Source: Auraticoccus cholistanensis (GTDB taxonomy: Bacteria; Actinomycetota; Actinomycetes; Propionibacteriales; Propionibacteriaceae). From it: DNA of 64,000 nucleotides. The DNA is taken from NCBI RefSeq assembly GCF_009742705.1, contig NZ_WPCU01000010.1, positions 469,636 through 533,635 on the forward strand, given 5' to 3'. The notes below the pieces were generated by a model. The model searched no databases. It saw nothing but the letters and a program-made list of their open reading frames with translations, and was not told the DNA's origin. The translations under genes were made by a program, and so were the position numbers. This document shows, piece by piece, positions 50,047 to 61,100 of this stretch (the first letter of the stretch is position 1; every line of letters starts with the position of its first letter).

Positions 50047-51960
50047 TCAGTCCCGGGCGCCGATGCTGCGGACCTGGAGCTCCTTGCGGCTGGCCTCCAG
50101 GCCGAGCAGCGTCGTGAACATCTGGTTGTAGCGGGTGGTCTGCTCCACCGGGTTGGTGCGCTGCAGCCGCGACTTGAGGTCGGTGATCTGCCGGGTGACC
50201 GCCAGCAGCTGGATCCGGGCCACGTGGACGTCGGCGTAGGACTGGTCGGGGTCGGGGCGGCGCAGCGGCTCCACCGCCAGCGCCACCGCCAGCTGCTGCA
50301 CCACCGGGTCCTCGGTGGCGTCGCGCACGTCGGAGACCCAGTCGGCCGAGCCGTCGGCGGCCAGCGCGGTGTGCATGGCCCGCACCAGGCCGGCGTAGGC
50401 GGGGTGCGTGAAGTGCTCGGGCACGAGGCCGCCGAGGGTGGCGTCGAAGAGGTCGGGGCGCTGCACGATGAGCTGGCAGGTCTCGCGCTCCACGTCCAGC
50501 CGGGGGTCGTCCGCCAGCGGCACCGGGGTGCCCTGGGGGCGGGTCCGCGGCGCCTCCGCATCCGGCTCCGGCTCGCGCTCGGCCTGCTCACCCCGGGCCC
50601 GCCGGTCGCCACCGCGCACCTCACCACCGCGCGGGTCGCCGCGCCGCTGGGCCCGCGCCAGCTCGGCGCGCACCTCCTCCACGTCCATGCCGAGCATCCC
50701 GGCCAGCTCGCGGGCGTAGCCGGCCACCAGCGAGGTGTCGCGGATGCTGGACACCAGGGGGGCCGCCGCCCGCAGCGCCCGCAACCGGCCGTCGGCACGG
50801 TCCAGGTCGTACTGGGACAGCACGTTCCCCATCACGAACCGGTACAGCGGCACCCGCCGGGCCACCAGCTCGCGGACCGCGGCCTCGCCGTGCTGCAGCC
50901 GCAGGTCGCAGGGATCCAGCCCCGACGGCTCGACGGCCACGTAGGTCTGGGAGATGAAGTTCTGGTCGCCGCTGAACACCTTCAGCGCCGCGGCCTGGCC
51001 GGCGGCGTCGCCGTCGAAGGTGAACACGACCTCGCCGGAGAACGCGTCGGAGTGACCCATCAGCCGCTGCAGCGTCCGGGCGTGGTCGTCGCCGAAGGCG
51101 GTTCCGCAGGAGGCGACCGCGGTGTCCACCCCGGACAGGTGGGCGGCCATCACGTCGGTGTAGCCCTCGACCACCACCGCCTGACCCTTCTTGCCGATCT
51201 GAGTCCGGGCCAGGTCCAGCCCGTACAGCACCGAGGACTTCTTGTAGACCGGCGACTCGGGGGTGTTGAGGTACTTGGCCGGCATCCGGTCGTCGTCGTG
51301 CAGCCGCCGCGCCCCGAACCCCAGCACCTGCGACCCGGCGTCGCGGATCGGCCACAGCAGCCGTCCCTGGAAGAAGTCGAAGCCGCCGCGCTCGCGCACC
51401 AGCCCGGCGCGCACCAGCTCGGCCTCGGTGAACCCGCGCGCCTTGAGGTGCTGGCCGAGCGCGCGTCCGGCCCGGGGCGCGTAGCCGACCCCGAAGCGCT
51501 CGGCGGCGGCCCGGTCGAAGCCCCGCTCGGACAGGAACCGCCGCCCGACGACAGCCTCGGGACCCATCAGCTGCTCGGCGTAGAACTCCTCGGCGGCCTT
51601 GTTCGCCGCCAGCAGCCGCAGCCGCAGGCCGGGGGCGTGGCCGGGGCCGTCGCCGTCGGTCCAGCGCAGCTGCACCCCCACCCGGTCGGCGAGCTGCTGC
51701 ACCGCCTCGGCGAAGGACAGGTTGTCCACCTTCTGCACGAAGGTGATCACGTCACCGCCCTCGCCGCAGCCGAAGCAGTAGTAGAACCCCCGCGCCGGCG
51801 TCACCTGGAAGCTGGGCGTCTTCTCGTCGTGGAAGGGGCACAGCCCCTTGAGCGAGCCGCTGCCGGCGTTGCGGAGGGCGACGTGGGAGCCGACGACCTC
51901 GTCGATCCGGGCCCTGCTGCGGACCTCCGCCACGTCCTCGTCGTTGATCCTCCCCGCCAC
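50047..51960 (-). CDS. dnaG: DNA primase
   Basis: Primase of 637 residues that makes RNA primers at the replication fork. The zinc domain is SLKGLCPFHDEKTPSFQVTP with FYYCFGCGEGGDVITFVQKV (CHC2 type); the TOPRIM core contains VVEGYTDVMAAHLSGVDTAV, ASCGTAFGDDHARTLQRLM and VVFTFDGDAAGQAAALKVF; the C-terminal part binds DnaB. The start GTG 51960 gives VAGRINDEDVAEVRSRARID, the normal N-terminus. On this strand TAGACT at 51973-51968 ends 7 bases before the GTG with no ribosome site, so the transcript is likely leaderless. An internal linker of charged residues (RRGDPRGGEVRGGDRRARGE) separates the domains. No dgt or rpoD gene is adjacent, although that linkage is common. Confidence 0.97.
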   Translation of the reverse strand: MAGRINDEDVAEVRSRARIDEVVGSHVALRNAGSGSLKGLCPFHDEKTPSFQVTPARGFYYCFGCGEGGDVITFVQKVDNLSFAEAVQQLADRVGVQLRWTDGDGPGHAPGLRLRLLAANKAAEEFYAEQLMGPEAVVGRRFLSERGFDRAAAERFGVGYAPRAGRALGQHLKARGFTEAELVRAGLVRERGGFDFFQGRLLWPIRDAGSQVLGFGARRLHDDDRMPAKYLNTPESPVYKKSSVLYGLDLARTQIGKKGQAVVVEGYTDVMAAHLSGVDTAVASCGTAFGDDHARTLQRLMGHSDAFSGEVVFTFDGDAAGQAAALKVFSGDQNFISQTYVAVEPSGLDPCDLRLQHGEAAVRELVARRVPLYRFVMGNVLSQYDLDRADGRLRALRAAAPLVSSIRDTSLVAGYARELAGMLGMDVEEVRAELARAQRRGDPRGGEVRGGDRRARGEQAEREPEPDAEAPRTRPQGTPVPLADDPRLDVERETCQLIVQRPDLFDATLGGLVPEHFTHPAYAGLVRAMHTALAADGSADWVSDVRDATEDPVVQQLAVALAVEPLRRPDPDQSYADVHVARIQLLAVTRQITDLKSRLQRTNPVEQTTRYNQMFTTLLGLEASRKELQVRSIGARD

Positions 51961-51967
51961 GCAGCGG

Positions 51968-51973
51968 AGTCTA
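51968..51973 (-). promoter_or_regulatory. -10 box for leaderless dnaG
   Basis: On the minus strand TAGACT is followed by 7 bases and then the GTG start; the -35 region is poorly matched. Confidence 0.45.
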
Positions 51974-52038
51974 CGACCCGCCCCGCACCCCCATAACCAC
52001 GTCCGCCGGCCCCTCGTCCAGCGACACGCCGGGAGATC

Positions 52039-52068
52039 TTGCCGCTCGACCGGCCCGCAATCTAGCCT
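52039..52068 (+). promoter_or_regulatory. Promoter of the giant DUF11 gene
   Basis: TTGCCG (52039-52044) and TAGCCT (52063-52068) are separated by 18 bases. Transcription from about 52075 would give a ~50-base leader that includes GAAGGA before GTG 52127. Confidence 0.5.
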
Positions 52069-52126
52069 GCCCTCCGGCGACCGTCGTAGACGGGTTTCAG
52101 GGGACGCCGCGAGCTGAAGGACCACC

Positions 52127-55100
52127 GTGTCGCTGCGTCGTCCCCTCGTGCTGCTGGTGTGCACCCTGCTCACCGCGAGCCTCGCTCTGGTCCTCTCCCC
52201 CGTCGCGCCCGCACCGGCGGCGGTCCGCAACCCGTTCAGCGCGGTGTACCAGAGCAATGAGAACGGCACGATCACCATCGTGGGCAACGCCCAGATGAGC
52301 TGCCCCACCGGTGGCATCGAGTGCGCCGCCGCCCGCAACGGCACCGCCTCCACCGCCGCGCTGAACACCAACAACGGCCACACCATGGCCTTCCTCGACA
52401 CCGACAACGTCGCCGCCACCACCAACTCCACCTCCAGCGAGCTGGCCCTGCCCGCCGGTTCCACGGTCCTGCACGCCCGCCTGGTCTGGAGCGGCCGCCA
52501 GCAGGCCGGCACCGGCGGGGTCGCCGCCAACGGCAACATCGCCCAGGTCGGCTTCCGCACCCCCGGCCAGGCCGCCTACACGACCCTCACCGCACCGGCG
52601 GACCAGGTGTACGCACCCACCGGCCTGACCACCACCGACGCCGGCGTCTACCAGGCCGCGGTCGACGTCACCTCCCAGGTGCAGGCCGCCGGCTCGGGCA
52701 CCTACTGGGTGGGCAACATCCGCGCCGCCACCGGCCAGGACCGCTACGCCGGCTGGTCGCTGGTGGTCGCCTACCGCAACCCCTCGCTGCCGCTGCGCAA
52801 CCTCACGATCTTCCAGGGCTTCGCCGACGTCACCACCTCCAGCACCGCCAACTCCACCGTGGACATCCCCGTCTCGGGGTTCCGCACCCCGGCCAGCGGC
52901 ACGGTCAACGCCTCGGTCGGCTTCGTGGCCTGGGAGGGCGACCAGGGCAGCACCGGGGACGCCCTGCGCTTCAACGGCGCCACCCTCTCCGACGCCGCCC
53001 GCCCGGCGAACAACTACTTCACCTCCCGCATCACGAACCTGGGCTCCACGGTGACCACCCGCAACCCCAGCCACCTCAACAACCTCGGCGTCGACATGGG
53101 CACGAGCAGCGCCAGCGGGTTGCTCGCGAACAACCAGACCTCGACGACCCTGCAGGCCACCACCACCGGAGACTTCTACTACCCCGGTGTCATCACCACC
53201 GCGATCGACCTCTACTCCCCGCGCTTCCCCGAGGTGACCAAGTCGGTGGTCAACCTCAGCGGCAGCAGCACCGCCCAGGCCGGTGACACCCTGGAGTACA
53301 CCGTCAGCTTCTCCAACACCGGAGGCGACGCCGCCGCCAGCTCGGTGGTGCGCGACGCGCTCCCCGCCGGCGCCACGTACGTGCCGGGCAGCCTCGTCGT
53401 CACCGCGGGCACGGGCACCGGCCCCAAGACCGACGCCGCCGGGGACGACCAGGCCGAGTACGACGCCGCGGCCCGCACCGTCCGGGTGCGGGTGGGCACC
53501 GGCGCCACGGCCACGGCCGGCGGCACCATCGCCCCCGGGACCACCAGCACGTTCCGCTTCCGGGTGACCGTGGACCGCGCCGCCGCCGGCACCACGCTGG
53601 CCAACACCGCGCTGCTGGACTACCGCGCCGTCACGCTGGGCCAGGACCACACCTTCACCGGCAACACCGTGAGCACCCCCGTGGGCCAGATCGCCGACGT
53701 CGGCATCACCAGCACCTCCACCCCGCCCACCCAGGACGCCGGCGGCCGGGTCAGCTACAACCTCACCGTCACCAACAACGGCCCGAACGCCGCCGCGAGC
53801 ACCGTGGTCACCGACACCCTTCCGGCCGGCACCACCTTCGTCTCGGCCGACCCCTCCACCGGCACCTGCGGCCAGAGCGGCGGCACCGTCACCTGCCAGC
53901 TCGGCACCCTGGCCCCCGGCGCCACCGTCACCATCCCGGTGGTGGTCGAGGTCGCCCCCGGCGCGGCCGTCGGCACCCTGGTCAACCGCGCCTCCGTGAC
54001 GACCACCACCGGCGACGACGTGCCCGCGAACAACAGCACCACCGTGTCTACCACGGTCACGCGGTCAGCCGACGTGGCCGCCACCGTCAGCGGCCCGACC
54101 AACGCGTCCGCCGGTGAGGAGGTGACCTGGACCGCCACCCTGACCAACAACGGGCCCTCGTCCGCCCTCGGCGCCTCCCTCACCGACCTGCTGCCCGACG
54201 GCGCCACCTTCGTCCGCGCCACCGCCTCCGACGGGGGCACCTGCACCAACGCCAACAACCAGGTCACCTGCACCTTCGGCGACCTCGCCCCCGGCGCCAC
54301 CCGCACCGTCACCGTGGTGGGACGCCTCGACGCCGGAGCGCCCACCGGCTCGGTGCTGAACACCGCCACCGCCTCCTCGAGCACGAGCGACCCGGTCCCC
54401 GCCAACAACACCGCCACGGCCACCACGTCGGTCACCCAGCGGGCCGAGCTGAGCCTGACCAAGACGCCGTCGGCGGCCTCCGTCGCCGCCGGTTCGCGGG
54501 CCCGCTTCACCGTGGTCGTCACCAACTCCGGGCCCAGCGACGCCAACGGCGTGGTCCTCACCGACCCGGCCGTGGCGGGCTACACCGTCACCGGGGCCAA
54601 CGCCAGCCAGGGCACCTGCACCCTCACCGACGGCAACCTCCGCTGCGAGCTGGGCCGGATCGGTCCGGGAGCCAGCGCCACGGTCCAGCTGGTGGGCGAC
54701 GTCTCCCCCGCCCGCGCGGCCGGCCCGCTGGCCAACACCGCCTCGGTGACCACGTCCACCCCGCAGGGCAACACCGGCAACGACTCGGCCACCGGCACCG
54801 CGCAGGTGACCGTCAGCGCCGACGTCTTCCTGACCAAGACCGCCACCCCGAACCCGGTCGTGGCCGGGGAGGCGCTCACCTACACCCTCACCGTCGGCAA
54901 CAACGGCCCGTCGCGGGCCACCGGCGTCACCATCAGCGACGTCCTGCCCGCCGGCACCACCTTCCGCAGCAGCGCGGACTGCACCGCGTCCGGGCAGGAG
55001 GTGACCTGCCCGGTCGGCAGCCTGGACGTGGGCCAGACCGTCACCCGCACCGTGGTCGTCGACACCGACCCGTCCCTCCCCGTCGGTGGCATCAGCAACG

Positions 55101-58100
55101 ACGCCACCGTCAGCGCCACCAGCCCCGACCCGAGCGCCGCCAACAACGAGGCCTCCTTCACCTCCACCACCGGTGCCAGCGCCGACCTGTCCCTGACCAA
55201 GACCACCTCCCCCACCCCGCTGGTGGCCGGGCGTCCGGTCACCTACACGCTGCGCGTCACCAACACCGGCCCCTCGACCGCGCAGGGCGTGGTCGTCACC
55301 GACACCGCCCCGACCGGGGTCACCTTCACCGGCGCGACCGCCAGCGACGGCAGCCCCTGCACCGTCACGGCCGGCCGCGTCAGCTGCGCGCTGCCCTCGG
55401 TCGACGACGACGAGGTCGTCACCGTCGAGATCACCGGCGCGGTGGCCAGCACCGCCCTGGGCGCCAGCTCCAACACCGCCTCGGTGACCGCGGAGACCCC
55501 GGGCGACCCCACGGCGTCCAACAACAGCTCCACCTCGAGCACCACGGTGCTCACCCAGGCCGACCTGGGCGTGGTGCTGTCCCCGCCCGCCGGTCCGGTC
55601 GCCGCCGGTGAGGTGGCGACCTACCAGCTGCGGATCACCAACGCCGGGCCCTCGGTGGCCCGCAACACCATCGTCACCGGGCAGGTGCCGCCGGGGCTCG
55701 TCCCCGTCCCCGGCTCCAGCGGCGGCGCCTGCGAGGTGATCGGGGAGACGGTGCGCTGCGCGCTCGGCACCCTGGCCGCCGGTGCGGACACCACCGTGCC
55801 GCTCCAGGCCCGGGTGCCCAGCGGCACCCCCGAAGGCAGCATCCCCGGCAGCGCCTTCATCGGCTCCAGCGCCACCGACCCCAACCCCGCGAACGACGAG
55901 TCCACCTCCGAGCTGGAGGTGGTGACCCGGGCCGACGTCGGCCTGGCCAAGGACGTCACCCCCGACACGCTGGTGGCCGGGGCGCCGGCGATGTACGAGC
56001 TGACCCTGGACAACGACGGCCCGTCGGACGCCGTCGGCCTGGTCCTCACCGACGACCTCCCCGCCGGGCTGCTCCTGCAGTCGGTCTCCTCCACCCTGGG
56101 GACCTGCGCGGTGGACGGCCAGAGCGTCACCTGCGACGTGGACCGGCTCGCCGCCGGCGCGCAGGCGTCGGTGATGGTCCAGGTCCTGGTGGACCCGGCC
56201 GCCACCGGCAGCCTCACCAACACCGCCTCCCTGACCTCCGGCACCACCGACCCCGAACCCGGCGACACCTCGGCCTCGGTGAGCGCCCCGGTCGTCCAGT
56301 CCGCCGACCTGCGGATGATCAAGGCCGTCGGCTCCGACAGCGTCGTCGCCGGCACCTCCACCCCCTACACCCTCACCGTGGTCAACGCCGGCCCCTCCGA
56401 CGCCGTCGACCTGGAGATCACCGACCCGCTGCCCGCGGGCCTCACCGTGCTGCCCGGTCTGGACGGCGGGGCCGCTGACTGCTCGGCCTCCACCTCCACC
56501 AGCATCAGCTGCTCGCTGGCCGACCTCCCGGCCGGCGCCTCCACCACGGTCAGCTTCAGCGCCCTGGTCGCCAGCTCGCTCACCGACGGCACCGAGCTCG
56601 CCAACCGCGCCGAGGTCACCTCGCCCACCCCGGACCAGACCCCGGACGACCGCACCGACGAGGCCAGCACCACCGTCGCCACCAGCGCCGACGTCAGCCT
56701 GGTCAAGGCGGCCAGCCTGACCGAGCCGACCGCGGGTGAGGGCCAGCGCTACCAGCTGACCGTGACCAACAACGGCCCCTCCGACGCGAGGCGCGTGGTG
56801 GTCACCGACCAGCTGCCCGAGGGCACCAGCCTCCGCACCGCCGACGGCGCCGGGGACTGCTCCGCCGACGGCCGGACCGTCACCTGCGAGCTGGGCACCA
56901 TGGCCCCCGGCGAGATCCTCACCGTGCTGCTCGAGGTGGACCTGGGCGCCGACCTGGCCGGACGCACCCTGACCAACAGCGCCTCGGTGAGCACGGCCAC
57001 GCCCGACCCCGACGCCGACGACGACACCGACGAGCAGACCAGCGTGGTGGGCGGGCGCAGCGACCTCGGGGTCAGCAAGACCGTCACCTCCGGGGCGGTG
57101 GTCGCCGGCGGCCAGGTCACCTACGCCCTGTCGGTGACCAACGCCGGCCCCTCCTCCACCCGCGACGTGCGCCTGGTCGACACGCTCCCCGCCGGGGTCA
57201 CCTACGTCTCAGCCACCGCCGCCGGCGGCGGCGACTGCTCCCCCGTCCGCGGCACCGTGGTCTGCACCTGGTCGGCCCTCGCCGTGGGAGCCGACCCCCT
57301 GACGGCCACCGTCACCGTGGCCGTGCCCTCGGCCACCGCGCCGGGGACCGCGCTGACCAACACCGCAGCCGCAACCTCGGCCAACCCCGACCCGACCCCC
57401 GCCCCGGCCACCGTCACCTCCACCGTCGGCGCCTCCGCGGACCTGTCGGCCGACAAGAGCCTGCTCGAGGCGCCCGTGGCCGGTGAGGACGTCCGCTGGC
57501 AGGTCACGGTGGCCAACGCCGGACCCTCCGACGCCACCGGCGTCACCCTGGTCGACACCGCCCCCGCCGGCGTGACGTTCACCGAGGCCCAGACCCCCCG
57601 CGGCGCGTGCACGGTTACGGCCGGGGAGATCAGCTGCTCCCTCGGCACCGTCGCCTCCCAGGACAGCCTCGCCGTCACCCTGGTCGGGGCGCTCGACCCC
57701 GGCTTCACCGGTGCGGAGCTGAGCAACACCGCCACCGTGGACTCCGAGGTGGACGACGCCGACCCGGCCGACAACTCCGACACCGCCACCTCCCCGGTCA
57801 CCGCCGCCGCCGACCTCGGCGTCACCAAGACCGCCGACCCGGCCACCGCCACCGCGGGCAGCCCGCTCACCTACACCGTGGTCACCACCAACGCCGGGCC
57901 CTCCACCGCCCGGGGCGTCACCATCACCGACACCCTGCCCGCCGGCTTCACCGCCGCCACGGCGACCCTGACCGACCCGGGGCTGGGCGGGTGCGAGCTG
58001 GACGGCTCGGAGGTGACCTGCACCGTCGCCTCGCTCGCCGACGGCGCCACCGCCACCGTGACCGTCACCGGCACGGTGACCGCGGACCTCACCGCCGCCG

Positions 58101-61100
58101 ACCTGACCAACCGCGCCTCGGTCCAGTCCGACACCGAGGACCCCGACCGCTCCGACGACACCACCACTGTCTCCACCGCCGTGACCACCTCGGCCGACCT
58201 GGTCGTCGTCCAGCAGGCCCCCGCCACCGTGGTGGCCGGTGCCCCGATCAGCTGGGACCTCCAGGTCACCAACAACGGCCCCTCCGACGCCCGCGGCATC
58301 CTGGTCACCGAGGTGACCTCCGACGCCGTCGGCTCACTGCGCGCCACCCTCGACGGCCAGGACTGCGTGGTGCAGGGCACCACCGTGAGCTGCCCGCTCG
58401 GCACCCTGCCCGCCGGCGAGAGGGTCACCGTCACCGTGACCGGCGTGGTCGAGGCCGACACCACCGCCGCGCAGGTCTCGGCCACCGCTGCCGTCCGCGG
58501 CAGCACCACCGACCCGGTCACGGCCAACAACACCAGCACCACCACCACCGCGGTCACCAGCGCGGCCGACCTCCGGATCACCAACACCGCCGCCACCCCC
58601 ACCTTCACCGCCGGTGAGCGGGTGTCCTGGCTGGTCGAGGTCCGCAACGTCGGACCGTCCACCGCCCGTGCGGTGTCCCTCACCGACGTCCTCGGCGCCG
58701 GCCTCACCGGCGTCACCGCCACCGTCGACGGGGTGCCCTGCCTGGTGCTCTCCGACACCGACGTCCTCTGCGAGCTCGGTGACCTCGGGGCCGGGTCCTC
58801 CGCCGTGGTGACCGTCTCGGCGCTGCTCGGTGCGGACTACACCGGAGACGTCGCGACCACCCTGGCCACCGTCCGCAGCACCACCACCGACCCGGTGCCG
58901 GACGACAACAACGCGCCCAGCACCACCGACGTGGTGACCAGCGCCGACCTACGGGTCGCCAAGCGCCTGGTCGGCGACGCCGTGGCCGGCGAGGCCATCA
59001 CCTTCGAGGTGGTCGCCACCAACGACGGCCCCTCGCAGGCCACCGGGGTCGTGCTCACCGACACCCTCCCCGACGAGATCACCCCGACCGGAGCCACCCT
59101 GCCCGGCGGCACCTGCACCGTCGAGGGCCAGGTCGCCACCTGCACCCTGGACGGTCCGCTGGCCGACGGCGCGACCGCCGTGGCCACCGTCACCGGCGCC
59201 CTGGACGCCGGCTCGACCGGCGACCTGACCAACCTCGGGGCCGTCGGCGCAGACACCTCCGACCCCCAGGCGGGCAGCGACACCACCTCGGTCACCGTCC
59301 ACCCGGATGCCGACGCGGAGCTCTCGGTGGTCAACGACGGCCCGGACGTCGTGGTCGCCGGTGAGGAGGTCGAGTGGGTGGTCACCGTCACCAACGACGG
59401 CCCCTCCGACGCCACCGCCGTCCAGCTGACGCACCTGCTCCCCGCCGGCCTGACCGGCGTCACCGCCACCGCCGGGGACCAGGAGTGCGACGTCGACGAC
59501 AGCACCGTCACCTGCCAGCTGGGCGACCTGCCCAGCGGCACCTCGGTGCAGGTCCGGGTCCGGGCCACCCTCCCGGCCTCCTCCACCGCGACCACGATCA
59601 GCACGACCGCGACGGTGACCTCCGGCACCCCCGACGCCGACTCCACCGACGACACCTCCGTGGCGGAGTCCGCCGTCGCGACCTCCGCCGACGTCGCCGT
59701 CACGGTCTCCGCCGACCCCACGACGTTCACCGCCGGACGCAGCGGCAGCTACCTGGTCACCGTCCGCAACGACGGCCCCTCCGACGCCCGGCTGGTGACC
59801 CTGCGCGACGTGCTCCCGGCAGGGCTGGTCCTGACCGGTGACCCGGACGCCGACCAGGGCAGCTGCACCGTGGCCGGGGACGAGGTCGACTGCGCCCTGG
59901 GCACGATCGCGGCCGGGGACTCGGTCCAGGTGCGGCTCCCGGTGACCCTGGTCAGCAGCTTCACCGGCACCCGTCTCTCCACCACCGCCACCGTCGCCAC
60001 CGCCACCCCCGACCCGGCCGCCGGCAACGACACCACCACCCTCAGCTCGCCGGTGGCCCGCCAGGCGGACCTGACCGTCACCAAGACCGGACCCGAGAGC
60101 GTCACCGCCGGCGAGGCGCTCGGCTGGCAGGTGACCGTCCGCAACGACGGCCCGTCCTCGGCCGAGGGCGTCGTCGTCACCGACGAGCTCCCCTCCGGCC
60201 TCGGCGAGGTCAGCGTGCTCAGCACCCTGGGCACCTGCGTCCGCGACGGTGACACCGTCCGCTGCGAGCTCGGCGCCCTGGCCCCGGGCACCGAGGCCAC
60301 CATCGACCTCGCGGTCGTGGGCGGTCTGCCGGCGGGCTACGCCACCGGCACTCTCACCAACACCGCCACCGCCACCTCCCCCACCGACGACTCCGCCTCC
60401 GACGACGGCAGCCCCGACGGCCGCACCGACTCCGTCGACACCGAGGTCGTCGCCCGCGCGGACCTCAACGTCTCCAAGCAGGCCACCACCGGCTCCTTCA
60501 CCGCCGGGGGCGAGGTGTCCTGGACCATCACCGTGTCCAACGCCGGACCCTCGACCGCCCGCGACGTCGAGCTCACCGACGTGGCCCCCGGCGGTGTCAC
60601 CGGTCTCACCCTCACCGGTCCGGGCGGCGTCGAGTGCGACGGGCTCGTCTGCTCCCTCGACGACCTGCGCCCCGGCCGGGAGGCCGCCGTGGTCATCACC
60701 GCGACCGGCCAGCTGCCGGCCGACGTGACTGCCGACTCGCTGGCGAACCAGGCCCTGGTCACCACCACGACCACCGACCCCAACCCCGGCGACGACGAGG
60801 TGACCTCCTCCACGACCGTGCTCACCGCGGCGGGGGTGTCGGTCACGAAGGAGACGGAGGACACCACGGTCGTGGCCGGGGAGCAGATCAGCTGGACGCT
60901 GACCGTGGGCAACGCCGGCCCCTCGGTGGCCCGTGACGTGGTCCTCCTCGACCCGCTGGCCGACGGCCTCACCGACGTCGCCGTGGACGCCCCCGACGCG
61001 GTGGACTGCAGCACCGACGACGGCGTGTCCTGCACCGTGGGCACCCTCGACCCCGGTGCCTCGACCGAGATCACGGTCACCGCGACCGTGGACCGCGGCT

